A stretch of 64,000 bases of DNA from Ramlibacter tataouinensis. GTDB taxonomy: Bacteria; Pseudomonadota; Gammaproteobacteria; Burkholderiales; Burkholderiaceae_C. The stretch is from contig DIZF01000068.1 in NCBI GenBank assembly GCA_002427815.1, positions 1-64,000 on the forward strand. Reading direction: 5' to 3'. Of the stretch, positions 40,711 to 48,531 are shown piece by piece (the stretch's first letter is position 1; each line of letters begins with the position of its first letter). The position numbers and the translations under genes were made by a program. The notes below the pieces were generated by a model. That model did no database searches, was not told the origin of the DNA, and worked only from the letters and a program-made list of their open reading frames with translations.

Positions 40711-42098
40711 GCAATGACCGGCAACTACAAAACTCTCGCACCTTGGCGTCCATGCTGGGCGTGGATGAGGAAGAGGCGGCTGAACTGCTTCAAGGCGCAG
40801 TGCAGATCACATGGTCACCGGCTGATGAGACTGCTGCCTGCTTAGGCATGTTCGTCATCACCATGCTAGCCAGAACTTTCAGCAATGTCGGAACGCCTGC
40901 AGATCCCAACATCTGCACCTCCTGGGAACTGATCATCAATAGCGCTCAACCCCTCGCCGAGAAGGCGCAAAAGTTGTACTGCACGATCGACGCGAAGCGC
41001 TTCTACTGCGGACTGGGCGTCGACGATTTCCACTTCGTGGAGAGGCGCCCCACCAAGATCCTCTGTCTGCTGGCGGCCAGCTTTTGTGCCGCCCAAGTTA
41101 CGAATTACGTTCTGAATCTCCCCCGCGGGCGCGTATCGCGGCAGGGCGTGTTGATCAACTTCAACGAATGGCCTGGCGTCCCGCTGGAAACCTGGGAGCA
41201 GGAGGCCGATCTCGGTGCATTGCAATTCGCTGGGGTAGGAGCCGTTGGGAATGCGATTACCTATGCGCTCCAGCACCTGCCAGTGCGCGGCCAAGCGGCG
41301 CTGATTGACCCCAAGCCGGTTAGCCACGGAATTTTGAACCGTTGCCTTTGGTTCGACGAAAATGACATTGGCCAGCCCAAAGCAATTGTGCTTGCTGAAA
41401 AGGCTGGCGCAGCGGCGTCCAAGCTGGTCTTCACGCCCTACGTCAAGACTGTCCAGCAGGCCCGCACCGATCTTGGCGAATTCAACTGCCTCGTGGTGGG
41501 CGTTGACAGTCGACGTGCGCGACGAAACCTCCAAAACGAGATGCCCTTGGAGGTGTTCGACGCCTCAACAACTGGCGTGACGGAAGTGGTGTTCCATCAC
41601 AACAGGCAATTCAACGGCCACGCCTGCATGGCGTGCATTTACCATGAAACGGAGGCTGAGCGAACCTTTGCGCATCACATTGCGGAAATGCTCAATGTCA
41701 CAGTCGAAGATGTAGCCGAAGCCTATATCTCCGCAGCGGCATCGGAGAAAATCTGTGCACGCTACGGGCAGCTAGTGCCTAGCACTATCTTGGGGAAAGC
41801 CTATGACTCCCTATTCCGCGAGCTATGTGCGACCGACAAGCTAATGACGCCAGAACAGAAGCAAGTCTTGGCGCCGTTCGCCTTCGTATCGCAGCTTGCA
41901 GGCACCGTGCTCGCCATCGAGCTGTTCCTGCGGCGCCTTCAGCCGAGCCGCTCGGGCAACTTCAACTACTGGAGAGTGAGCCCATGGCGAGGTATCTTCA
42001 CCGACCTGCAGCAAACGAGAGCGCAAAAGTCGGACTGCGAGGTTTGCGCGCAGTCCGACTACAAATGGCTCGCGCAAGAAATCTGGAAGCAGAAGTGA
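40707..42098 (+). CDS. E1-like (ThiF/MoeB fold) activating enzyme
   Basis: A 463-residue protein whose residues about 165-400 form an adenylating ThiF domain: GVGAVG (176-181), acidic D201 in LIDPKP, N211-R212, K225 and VVGVDSRRARRNL. C307 and C310 (GHACMACIYHE) and a late CEVC pair (near residue 447) could hold zinc, and one of these cysteines may form the thioester. The first 160 residues are an extra N-terminal domain of unknown fold, which may position the modifier or target. The GTG start is within the JAB stop (GTGA). It ends the seven-gene island. Confidence 0.82.
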   Translation: MSNDRQLQNSRTLASMLGVDEEEAAELLQGAVQITWSPADETAACLGMFVITMLARTFSNVGTPADPNICTSWELIINSAQPLAEKAQKLYCTIDAKRFYCGLGVDDFHFVERRPTKILCLLAASFCAAQVTNYVLNLPRGRVSRQGVLINFNEWPGVPLETWEQEADLGALQFAGVGAVGNAITYALQHLPVRGQAALIDPKPVSHGILNRCLWFDENDIGQPKAIVLAEKAGAAASKLVFTPYVKTVQQARTDLGEFNCLVVGVDSRRARRNLQNEMPLEVFDASTTGVTEVVFHHNRQFNGHACMACIYHETEAERTFAHHIAEMLNVTVEDVAEAYISAAASEKICARYGQLVPSTILGKAYDSLFRELCATDKLMTPEQKQVLAPFAFVSQLAGTVLAIELFLRRLQPSRSGNFNYWRVSPWRGIFTDLQQTRAQKSDCEVCAQSDYKWLAQEIWKQK

Positions 42099-42234
42099 GC
42101 GTCGCGGCTGAAGCGTATGCGTATGCTCGGTCTCAGCGACTACGGTATCAAAGCAGCCGTGCAGTTAGCGCACGACCCTACTGCTAAACGGTAGCTGTCA
42201 CTGCTTTGCCGAAGTCAGGCCGTATCACAAATCC

Positions 42235-42250
42235 TCAGGGATTTCCCTGA
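42235..42250. promoter_or_regulatory. Candidate operator (TCAGGGA-N2-TCCCTGA)
   Basis: A perfect seven-base inverted repeat, TCAGGGATTTCCCTGA, 35 bases before the GntR-family regulator start. The remaining 136 bases between the E1-like gene and this site hold no gene. The position suits an autoregulatory site of the GntR-type protein or the end of the island. Confidence 0.4.
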
Positions 42251-42284
42251 TCCCGATCTGGTCAGCCGCTGGTAAAACCACGGC

Positions 42285-43094
42285 ATGACAAGAATCCCTG
42301 CGGCCACGGCGCCCAGCATCACCCGGCCCGAGACCGGCGCGGAGGGCAGCGGCTTCGCCAAGGTGTTCGGCTTCCTGCGCGAGCAGTTGCTGGAGGGCAA
42401 GATCCGCAACGGCGACCGGCTGTTGCCCGAGCGCGAGCTGGCGCTGCAACTGGGCGTCAGCCGCCCCATCGTGCGCGAGGCGCTGCGCGCCATGTCGATG
42501 CTGGGGGTGGTGGAGATCCGCGAGCGGGTGGGCACCGTGGTGTGCCAGCCCGATATCTCGGTGCTGGGCGACGTGTTCGCCTTTTCGCTGGCCCAGGTGC
42601 CCGACGTCATCGATGACGTCATGCAGGCCCGCATTGCGCTCGAGTGCCAGGCTATCCGGCTGGCGTGCCAGCGCGCCACAGCCACCGACATCGAGCGCAT
42701 GCGCGAGGCGCTGGATGTGATCGAGGCGACCATGAACGACGCCGACGGCGGCGGCCTGGCCGATTTCGACTTTCACTCGGCGCTGGTGCGCGCCAGCCGC
42801 TCGGACACCATCGTGCAGCTGTATGCGGCCATGGCGACGCTGCTGACCCGCTCGCACCGCGACCGCCGCCGCGCCGTCGGCGGGCAGGGCGATGCGATCA
42901 AGCGCACCGTGGTCGAGGACCACCGCCGCCTGCTCGAGGTCATCATTGCCGGCGATGCCGACGCCGCCGACCTGGCGCTGCGCCGGCACTTCCACATCGG
43001 CGACGAATTGCGCCGCCAGAAGGCGCTGGCCCCGGCCAAGACTGCGGCCGCACCGGCCGCCAAGACGCGCAAGAGCAAAGAAGAGACCTCATGA
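42285..43094 (+). CDS. GntR/FCD family transcriptional regulator
   Basis: A 269-residue FadR-type regulator. The winged helix spans residues about 25-85 (FGFLREQLLEGKIRNGDRLL, LALQLGVSRPIVREALRAMS), followed by the all-helical FCD ligand domain with metal-type His residues (FDFHSALVRAS; VVEDHRRLLEVI; LRRHFHIGD). FCD regulators usually sense sugar acids or other carboxylates. A basic Ala/Lys tail of about 20 residues ends the protein. It is the first gene of a seven-gene run and overlaps the dehydrogenase gene by four bases, so it probably controls the whole operon. Confidence 0.92.
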   Translation: MTRIPAATAPSITRPETGAEGSGFAKVFGFLREQLLEGKIRNGDRLLPERELALQLGVSRPIVREALRAMSMLGVVEIRERVGTVVCQPDISVLGDVFAFSLAQVPDVIDDVMQARIALECQAIRLACQRATATDIERMREALDVIEATMNDADGGGLADFDFHSALVRASRSDTIVQLYAAMATLLTRSHRDRRRAVGGQGDAIKRTVVEDHRRLLEVIIAGDADAADLALRRHFHIGDELRRQKALAPAKTAAAPAAKTRKSKEETS

Positions 43095-44011
43095 CACAAC
43101 AAGCCACGCCCGGCAGCGTCGGGTTCATCGGCATCGGCACCATGGGCCGCGAGATGGCCCTCAACCTGGCGAAAGCCGGGCACCGCGTCACGGCCTACGA
43201 CGTGCGGCGCGAAGCGGCCGATGCCCTGGCCGGCGCGGGCATTCGCGCGGCGGCCACCATCGCCGAGGCGGCCGCCGGCGCCGACGTGGTGATCACCATG
43301 CTGCCGGACACGCCCGACGTCGAGGCGGTGGTCTATGGCGACGGCGGCCTGCTGGCGCACCCGCCGGCCGGCCGGCTTGTCGTCGACATGAGCACCATCG
43401 CCCCCGATGCGGTGCGGCGCATGCATGCAGACCTGGCGCGCGTCGGCGTGGCCTTTGTCGACGCGCCGGTGTCGGGCGGCCCGCTGGGCGCCAAGAACGC
43501 CACCCTGTCGATCATGGCCGGCGGCGATGCCCCGGCGTTCGCCAAGGCGCGCTCGTTCTTTGCCGGCATGGGCACCACCATCACTCACGTGGGCGACAGC
43601 GGCGCCGGCCAGACCGTCAAGCTGTGCAACCAGCTCATTTGCGGCATCAACATCCAGGCCATTTGCGAGGCGCTGGCGCTGGGCCGCGCCGCGGGCGTCG
43701 ACCTGCAGCAATTGCGCACGGTGCTGCTGGGCGGCTCCGCCGCCTCGTGGATGCTGGACAAGCTGGGCTCCGCCATGATCGAAGGCGACGCCTCGGCGGG
43801 CTTTCGCATCGACCTGATGCTCAAGGACCTGCGGCTGGTGCAGCAGCAGGCCCAGGCCCAGAACGTGCCGTTGCCGGCCACCGCGCTGGTCACCACCCAG
43901 TACCTGGACGCCCGCGCGCACGGCGAGGGCAGCAACGGCAACCAGGCCCTGTTCCGCGTCTACGACCGCATGGCGGGTCAGGTGCGGCCGTCCAAGACCG
44001 GCGCGCCATGA
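43091..44011 (+). CDS. NAD(P)-dependent beta-hydroxyacid dehydrogenase
   Basis: A 306-residue member of the 3-hydroxyisobutyrate / tartronate-semialdehyde reductase family. The cofactor motif GFIGIGTMGREMALNLAKAG, the substrate block FVDAPVSGGPLGAKNATLSI and the catalytic Lys in GQTVKLCNQ are all present. Such enzymes oxidise or reduce three- or four-carbon hydroxyacids. Its placement between a GntR regulator and an ABC importer, with RpiB and a PfkB kinase downstream, points to degradation of an imported sugar acid or related compound. It overlaps both neighbours (ATGA). Confidence 0.92.
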   Translation: MTQQATPGSVGFIGIGTMGREMALNLAKAGHRVTAYDVRREAADALAGAGIRAAATIAEAAAGADVVITMLPDTPDVEAVVYGDGGLLAHPPAGRLVVDMSTIAPDAVRRMHADLARVGVAFVDAPVSGGPLGAKNATLSIMAGGDAPAFAKARSFFAGMGTTITHVGDSGAGQTVKLCNQLICGINIQAICEALALGRAAGVDLQQLRTVLLGGSAASWMLDKLGSAMIEGDASAGFRIDLMLKDLRLVQQQAQAQNVPLPATALVTTQYLDARAHGEGSNGNQALFRVYDRMAGQVRPSKTGAP

Positions 44012-44685
44012 CGCTGGATTTCGCCTCCGTCCTGGAGCGCTGGCCGATGTTCGTCGACGGCGCCTGGATGACCATTCGCCTGGCGGCAGGCGCCACGCTG
44101 ATCGGCTTCACCATCGGCACGCTGTGCGCCATCGCCAAGCGCAGCAACCTGCCGTGGGCGCGGCGGGCCAGCACGGCGTACGTGGAGGTGATCCGCAACA
44201 CGCCGCTGCTGGTGCAGATCTTCCTGGTCTATTTCGGGCTGGCCAGCCTCGGCCTGAAGCTGCCGGCCGTCTCGGTGGCGCTGGCGGCCCTCACCATCAA
44301 CGTCGGCGCCTACGCCACCGAGATCATGCGGGCCGGCTTCGACTCCATCCACAAGGGCCAGCTCGAGGCCGCCGAATGCCTGGCCCTCAGCCGCCGACAG
44401 GTCTACTGGCACGTGGTGCTGCTGCCGGCGATGGAGCGGGTGTACCCGGCGCTCACCAGCCAGTTCGTGCTGCTGATGCTGGCGTCGTCGGTCTGTTCGC
44501 AGATCTCCGCCGAAGAACTGACGGCGGCGGCCAACTTCGTGCAGTCGGACACCTACCGGCCGTTCGAGACCTACATCGTGGCCGGCCTGGGCTACATCGC
44601 GCTGTCGCTGGCGATGCGGGCGGGCTTCTGGGGTGTCGGCATGCTGCTGTTTCCGCGCCGGCGCCGGCTCGGCACGGCACTTTGA
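44008..44685 (+). CDS. Amino-acid-type ABC transporter permease 1
   Basis: A 225-residue inner-membrane permease of the HisM/GlnP family, with the coupling motif EAAECLALSRRQVYWHVVLL and the N-terminal block YVEVIRNTPLLVQIFLVYFG. It overlaps the dehydrogenase stop by four bases. It pairs with the next permease to form the channel of a polar-amino-acid-type importer. Confidence 0.92.
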   Translation: MTLDFASVLERWPMFVDGAWMTIRLAAGATLIGFTIGTLCAIAKRSNLPWARRASTAYVEVIRNTPLLVQIFLVYFGLASLGLKLPAVSVALAALTINVGAYATEIMRAGFDSIHKGQLEAAECLALSRRQVYWHVVLLPAMERVYPALTSQFVLLMLASSVCSQISAEELTAAANFVQSDTYRPFETYIVAGLGYIALSLAMRAGFWGVGMLLFPRRRRLGTAL

Positions 44686-44698
44686 TGCGAGGCCAGCG

Positions 44699-45397
44699 AT
44701 GACGAGCAGCCTCAACGCCAGCCACTTCCTGTACCTATGGCACGGCACGCTGTGGACGGTTGGGTTGTCGCTGATCGCCTTCGCGGGCGGCGGCCTGCTC
44801 GGGCTGACGGTGGCGCTCTGCCGCATTTCTGAGTCGAAGCCGCTGCGCTGGGTCACTTCCGGCTATGTGCAGTTGATCCAGGGCACGCCGCTGCTGGTGA
44901 TCCTGTTCATGACCTTCTTCGGGCTGCCGCAGCTGGGCATCAATATCTCGCCGCTGGCGGCGGCCGGTCTGTCGCTCACGATCTATGTCGGGGCCTACCT
45001 GGGCGAGATCTGGCGCGGCTGCATCGAGTCGGTGCCGCGCGCCCAGTGGGAGGCGGCCGAATGCCTGGCGCTGACGCGCGCCCAGCGCATGCGCATGGTG
45101 GTGCTGCCGCAGGCGATCCGCATCGCCACGCCGCCCACGGTGGGCTTCATGGTGCAGATCGTCAAGAACACGTCGCTGGCCTCGGTGGTGGGTTTCGTCG
45201 AGCTGGCGCGCTCGGCCCAGATCATGAACAACTCCGTCTTCGAGCCCTTCCTCATCTACCTGATCGTCGCCGCGATCTATTTCGCGCTGTGCTACCCCTT
45301 GTCGCGCTGGAGCCTGCGGCTGGAGCGCAGCGGCGCTTTCGCGAGCCCCGCCGCCACGGCGGCGATCCACCAGCAGGCCAGCCTGTCCCTCACATGA
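44699..45397 (+). CDS. Amino-acid-type ABC transporter permease 2
   Basis: A 232-residue permease of the same family as its neighbour, with YVQLIQGTPLLVILFMTFFG and EAAECLALTRAQRMRMVVLP. It starts 13 bases after permease 1 and its stop overlaps the ATPase start. A hydrophilic tail of about 25 residues follows the last membrane segment. Confidence 0.92.
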   Translation: MTSSLNASHFLYLWHGTLWTVGLSLIAFAGGGLLGLTVALCRISESKPLRWVTSGYVQLIQGTPLLVILFMTFFGLPQLGINISPLAAAGLSLTIYVGAYLGEIWRGCIESVPRAQWEAAECLALTRAQRMRMVVLPQAIRIATPPTVGFMVQIVKNTSLASVVGFVELARSAQIMNNSVFEPFLIYLIVAAIYFALCYPLSRWSLRLERSGAFASPAATAAIHQQASLSLT

Positions 45398-46146
45398 GCA
45401 GCATTCCCATCAACGGCAACGAAGCGGCGGTGGTGCTGCGCGACGTGCACAAGAGTTTCGGCGCCAACAAGGTGCTGGCCGGCGTGAACATGGAGGCGCA
45501 GCCCGGGCAGGTCACGGCGATCATCGGCCGCAGCGGCTCGGGCAAGAGCACGGCGCTGCGCTGTATCGACCGGCTGGAAAGGGTGGACAGCGGCCAGATC
45601 ACGGTGTGCGGCCGCCGGGTCGACGATCCGAAGGTGGACCTGAAGGCGCTGCGGCTGGACCTGGGCATCGTGTTCCAGAGCTACAACCTGTTCCCGCACC
45701 TCACCATCGAAGAGAACATCATGCTGGCGCCGCGCGCCGCCAAGCGCATGGACAAGGCGCAGGCTCGCACGCTCGCGCACGAGGTGCTGGCCCGCGTCGG
45801 CCTCAGCGAGAAGGCGACCGCGTATCCCGAGCAGCTTTCCGGCGGGCAGCAGCAACGCGTGGCGATCGCCCGCTCGCTGGCGATGCAACCCAAGGTGATG
45901 CTGTTCGACGAAGTCACGTCGGCGCTCGACCCCGAGCTGCGCGGCGAAGTGCTGAAGGTGATCGAGGAGCTGGCCGCCGGCGGCATGACCATGGTGATGG
46001 TCACGCACGAGATGGCCTTCGCCCGCCGCATCGCCGACCAGGTCGTCTTCATGCACGCCGGACGGGTCTGGGAGTGCGGCCCGGCCGACATCCTGAACGA
46101 TCCACAAACCCCCGAGCTGAAGCAGTTCGTGCAAAGCGACCTGTAG
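45394..46146 (+). CDS. Amino-acid-type ABC transporter ATPase
   Basis: A 250-residue ATPase of the GlnQ/HisP group: Walker A GRSGSGKST, the Q-loop VFQSYNLFPHLT, signature LSGGQQQRVAIARSL, Walker B VMLFDEVTSALDPE and the switch His in VTHEM. It energises the two permeases encoded just upstream. A slightly unusual GSGKSTALRCIDRLERV replaces the common LLRCINxLE. Confidence 0.94.
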   Translation: MSSIPINGNEAAVVLRDVHKSFGANKVLAGVNMEAQPGQVTAIIGRSGSGKSTALRCIDRLERVDSGQITVCGRRVDDPKVDLKALRLDLGIVFQSYNLFPHLTIEENIMLAPRAAKRMDKAQARTLAHEVLARVGLSEKATAYPEQLSGGQQQRVAIARSLAMQPKVMLFDEVTSALDPELRGEVLKVIEELAAGGMTMVMVTHEMAFARRIADQVVFMHAGRVWECGPADILNDPQTPELKQFVQSDL

Positions 46147-46192
46147 TTGCGTTACTTTTTTTCAACCACCCGCGAAACCTGAAGGAGACATC

Positions 46193-46987
46193 ATGGCCCT
46201 GATCAAAACCGCCCGTACCGCCCTCGTGGCGTCCTGCCTGGCCGTCGTCGCGCTCGCCGCGCACGCCGACCTGCTCGACGACATCATGAAGGCCAAGAAG
46301 ATCCGCATCTCCACCGACGTGGCCATCCCGCCCGCCGGCATGATGGACGCCAACATGAAGCCCACCGGCTCCGACGTCGAGACGGCGCAGTTGCTGGCCA
46401 AGGACTGGGGGCTGAAGCTCGAATTCATCCCGACCACCGGCGCCACCCGCATCCCCAACGTCAACACCGGCAAGGCCGACGTCATCATCTCCACGCTGTC
46501 GGTAACGCCCGACCGCGCCAAGGTGATCGACTTCTCCAAGCCGTACGCGGTGCTGCAGTCGGTGCTCGGCGCGCCCAAGACCACGGCGATCAAGGACTGG
46601 CCGGATCTGAAGGGCAAGACCGTCACCGTCACCCGCGGCACCACGCAGGACACCGAGCTGAGCGCGATGGCCAAGGACCGCGGCTTCACGGTCGTGCGCT
46701 ATGACGACGACGCCACCACGGTGACCGCCGGCGCCACCGGCCAGGCCGATATGGTCGCCACCTCGGTGGCGCTGATCAACGCCATTTCGACCAAGAACCC
46801 GCAGAAGCCCTGGGAGCCCAAGTTCGTCATCCGCAACTTCGACCTGGCCGTCGGCATCAAGCAGGGCGAGCCGCGGCTGCTGGCGAAACTGAACGAATGG
46901 GTAACCGCCAACCTGAAGAACGGCAAGCTCAACGCCATCTACAAGAAGTTCTACGGCGCCGACCTGCCCGCGGCCATGACCCACTGA
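46193..46987 (+). CDS. ABC transporter substrate-binding protein, family 3
   Basis: A 264-residue exported binding protein (signal peptide TALVASCLAVVALAAHA) of solute-binding family 3. Conserved blocks: IRISTDVAIPPAGMMD, ADVIISTLSVTPDRAKVIDF and YAVLQSVLGAPKT. GAAGGAG lies seven bases before the ATG. Placed after the ATPase, it completes the importer. Family 3 proteins usually bind amino acids, but the downstream RpiB and PfkB genes suggest that this one may bind a sugar-derived or hydroxyacid compound. Confidence 0.92.
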   Translation: MALIKTARTALVASCLAVVALAAHADLLDDIMKAKKIRISTDVAIPPAGMMDANMKPTGSDVETAQLLAKDWGLKLEFIPTTGATRIPNVNTGKADVIISTLSVTPDRAKVIDFSKPYAVLQSVLGAPKTTAIKDWPDLKGKTVTVTRGTTQDTELSAMAKDRGFTVVRYDDDATTVTAGATGQADMVATSVALINAISTKNPQKPWEPKFVIRNFDLAVGIKQGEPRLLAKLNEWVTANLKNGKLNAIYKKFYGADLPAAMTH

Positions 46988-47010
46988 CATCGGCAAGAAA
47001 GCAAGCGCAC

Positions 47011-47460
47011 ATGAAACTCGTCATCGGCTCGGACCACGCGGGCTGGGCACTCAAGGGGGGCGTGATCGCCCATCTCAAGGCGCTGGGCCACGAGGTGATC
47101 GACGTCGGCAGCTACGACGCCAATCCGGTCGACTTTCCGGACATCGCGCGGGCGCTGACGGCCAAGGTGCTGTCGGGCGAGTGCGAGCGCGGCATCATGG
47201 TGTGCGGCACCGGCGTGGGCGCATCGATCGCTGCCAACAAGGTGCCCGGCATCCGCGCGGCGGTCTGTCACGACATTCACTCGGCGCACCAGGGCGTGGA
47301 GCACGATGATGTCAACGTCATGTGCATCGGCGCGCAGATCATCGGCCCCTGGCTGGCCAACGACCTGGTCGCGTCGTTCCTGACGGCGAAGTTCGAGGAC
47401 AACGAGGACGTTCGCCGCCGCGTGAACAAGCTGCACGAAATGGACGCCGCGTTCAAGTGA
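47011..47460 (+). CDS. RpiB/LacAB family sugar-phosphate isomerase
   Basis: A 149-residue isomerase starting MKLVIGSDHAGWALKGGVIA. The active-site Asp and His of the family (GSDHAG), the anion-hole block VCGTGVGASIAANKVPGIRA and the catalytic general-base region (VCHDIHSAHQGVEHDDVNVM) are present. The family interconverts aldose and ketose phosphates (ribose 5-phosphate, allose, galactose, tetrose or apiose phosphates). Since it overlaps a PfkB-type kinase gene, the kinase product is a probable substrate. Confidence 0.92.
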   Translation: MKLVIGSDHAGWALKGGVIAHLKALGHEVIDVGSYDANPVDFPDIARALTAKVLSGECERGIMVCGTGVGASIAANKVPGIRAAVCHDIHSAHQGVEHDDVNVMCIGAQIIGPWLANDLVASFLTAKFEDNEDVRRRVNKLHEMDAAFK

Positions 47461-48383
47461 AGCCCATAACCGTGCGCCAGAAGGTGGTGGTGTTCGGCAG
47501 CCTGAACATGGACCTGGTGGTCCGGGTTCCGCGCATGCCGCAGGCCGGCGAAACCTTGTCGGCGCACGGCTTCCTTTCCAACCCGGGCGGCAAGGGCGCC
47601 AACCAGGCGGTGGCCTGCGCACGCCAGGGCGGGCGGGTTCTGATGGTCGGGCGCGTCGGTGCCGATGGCTTCGGCGCCCAGCTGCGCACGGCCATCGTGG
47701 CCCAGGGCGTCAATGCTGCCGGCGTGGCCACCACGCCCGGCGTCAGCACCGGCGTCGCCATGATCATGGTGGACGACGCGGCGCAGAACTGCATCGCGGT
47801 GGTGCCCGGCGCGAACGCGAGCGTCAGCGTCGAGGACGCCGAAGCCCTGCACGATCAACTGGCCGACGCCGGGCTGCTGCTGCTGCAACTGGAGGTGCCG
47901 ATGGCCTCCGTGCTGCGGGCCGCGAGCATCGCGAAGGATGCGGGCTGCACCGTGCTGCTGAATCCGGCGCCGGCGCAGTCGCTGCCCGAAGACCTGTGGC
48001 CCCTGCTGGACATCCTGGTGCTGAACGAGACCGAGGCGTGTCTGTTCAGCGGTTTGCCATCGGTGGACATAAGCAACGCGGCCGACGCCGCGGTGCTGCT
48101 GCTGCGGCGCGGCCCGCGCGACGTAATCGTCACGCTCGGAGAGCACGGTGTGGTCTGGGCTTCGGCGGCCGGCGCCCGGCACTTCGCGGCCCACAAGGTC
48201 CGGGCGGTCGATACGACGGCCGCCGGCGACACTTTCATCGGCGCGCTCGGCGCGCTGCTGGTGGAAGGGCGCCCGATGGAGGAGGCCCTGGCGCACGCGA
48301 TCCGCGCCGCGGCGATCTGCGTCACCCGTGCCGGAGCGCAGGCATCGATGCCGTCGCGCGAAGAAGTAGAACGCTTCGGCTGA
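47457..48383 (+). CDS. PfkB family carbohydrate kinase (ribokinase-like)
   Basis: A kinase of about 308 residues. I place the start at the GTG at 47457, which overlaps the isomerase stop (GTGA); another GTG at 47472 is possible. PfkB motifs are clear: FGSLNMDLVVRVPRMPQAGE, NPGGKGANQAVACARQGG and the catalytic DTTAAGDTFIGALGALL with its Asp. Ribokinase is the closest familiar member. It presumably phosphorylates the sugar or sugar alcohol brought in by the ABC system, with RpiB acting on the product. Confidence 0.9.
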   Translation: MKPITVRQKVVVFGSLNMDLVVRVPRMPQAGETLSAHGFLSNPGGKGANQAVACARQGGRVLMVGRVGADGFGAQLRTAIVAQGVNAAGVATTPGVSTGVAMIMVDDAAQNCIAVVPGANASVSVEDAEALHDQLADAGLLLLQLEVPMASVLRAASIAKDAGCTVLLNPAPAQSLPEDLWPLLDILVLNETEACLFSGLPSVDISNAADAAVLLLRRGPRDVIVTLGEHGVVWASAAGARHFAAHKVRAVDTTAAGDTFIGALGALLVEGRPMEEALAHAIRAAAICVTRAGAQASMPSREEVERFG

Positions 48384-48531
48384 CGTTCCCATCGCTGGCT
48401 TGTGGGACAAGACGCCGTGACGGCGTCATCCGGGACGTTGCTTACCTCTGGGTACCTGCTTAACATCGCGGACGTCTTCCGAGGGGCGGAGCAGAACGTT
48501 GAGCAGGCATCGTTCACTTCGTCAGAATCCG

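Noticed and set aside
34581..42098. Interpretation as type II CBASS
   Set aside because: No CD-NTase (cGAS-like) or effector gene is present in the island; the GSU2403-type nucleotidyltransferase-fold gene at 55 kb is too far away and not of that type as far as I can see.
39510..42098. Interpretation as a standard Bil operon
   Set aside because: Gene order and functions match, but the modifier has one beta-grasp unit rather than two and ends in glycine without a tail; kept as related rather than identical.
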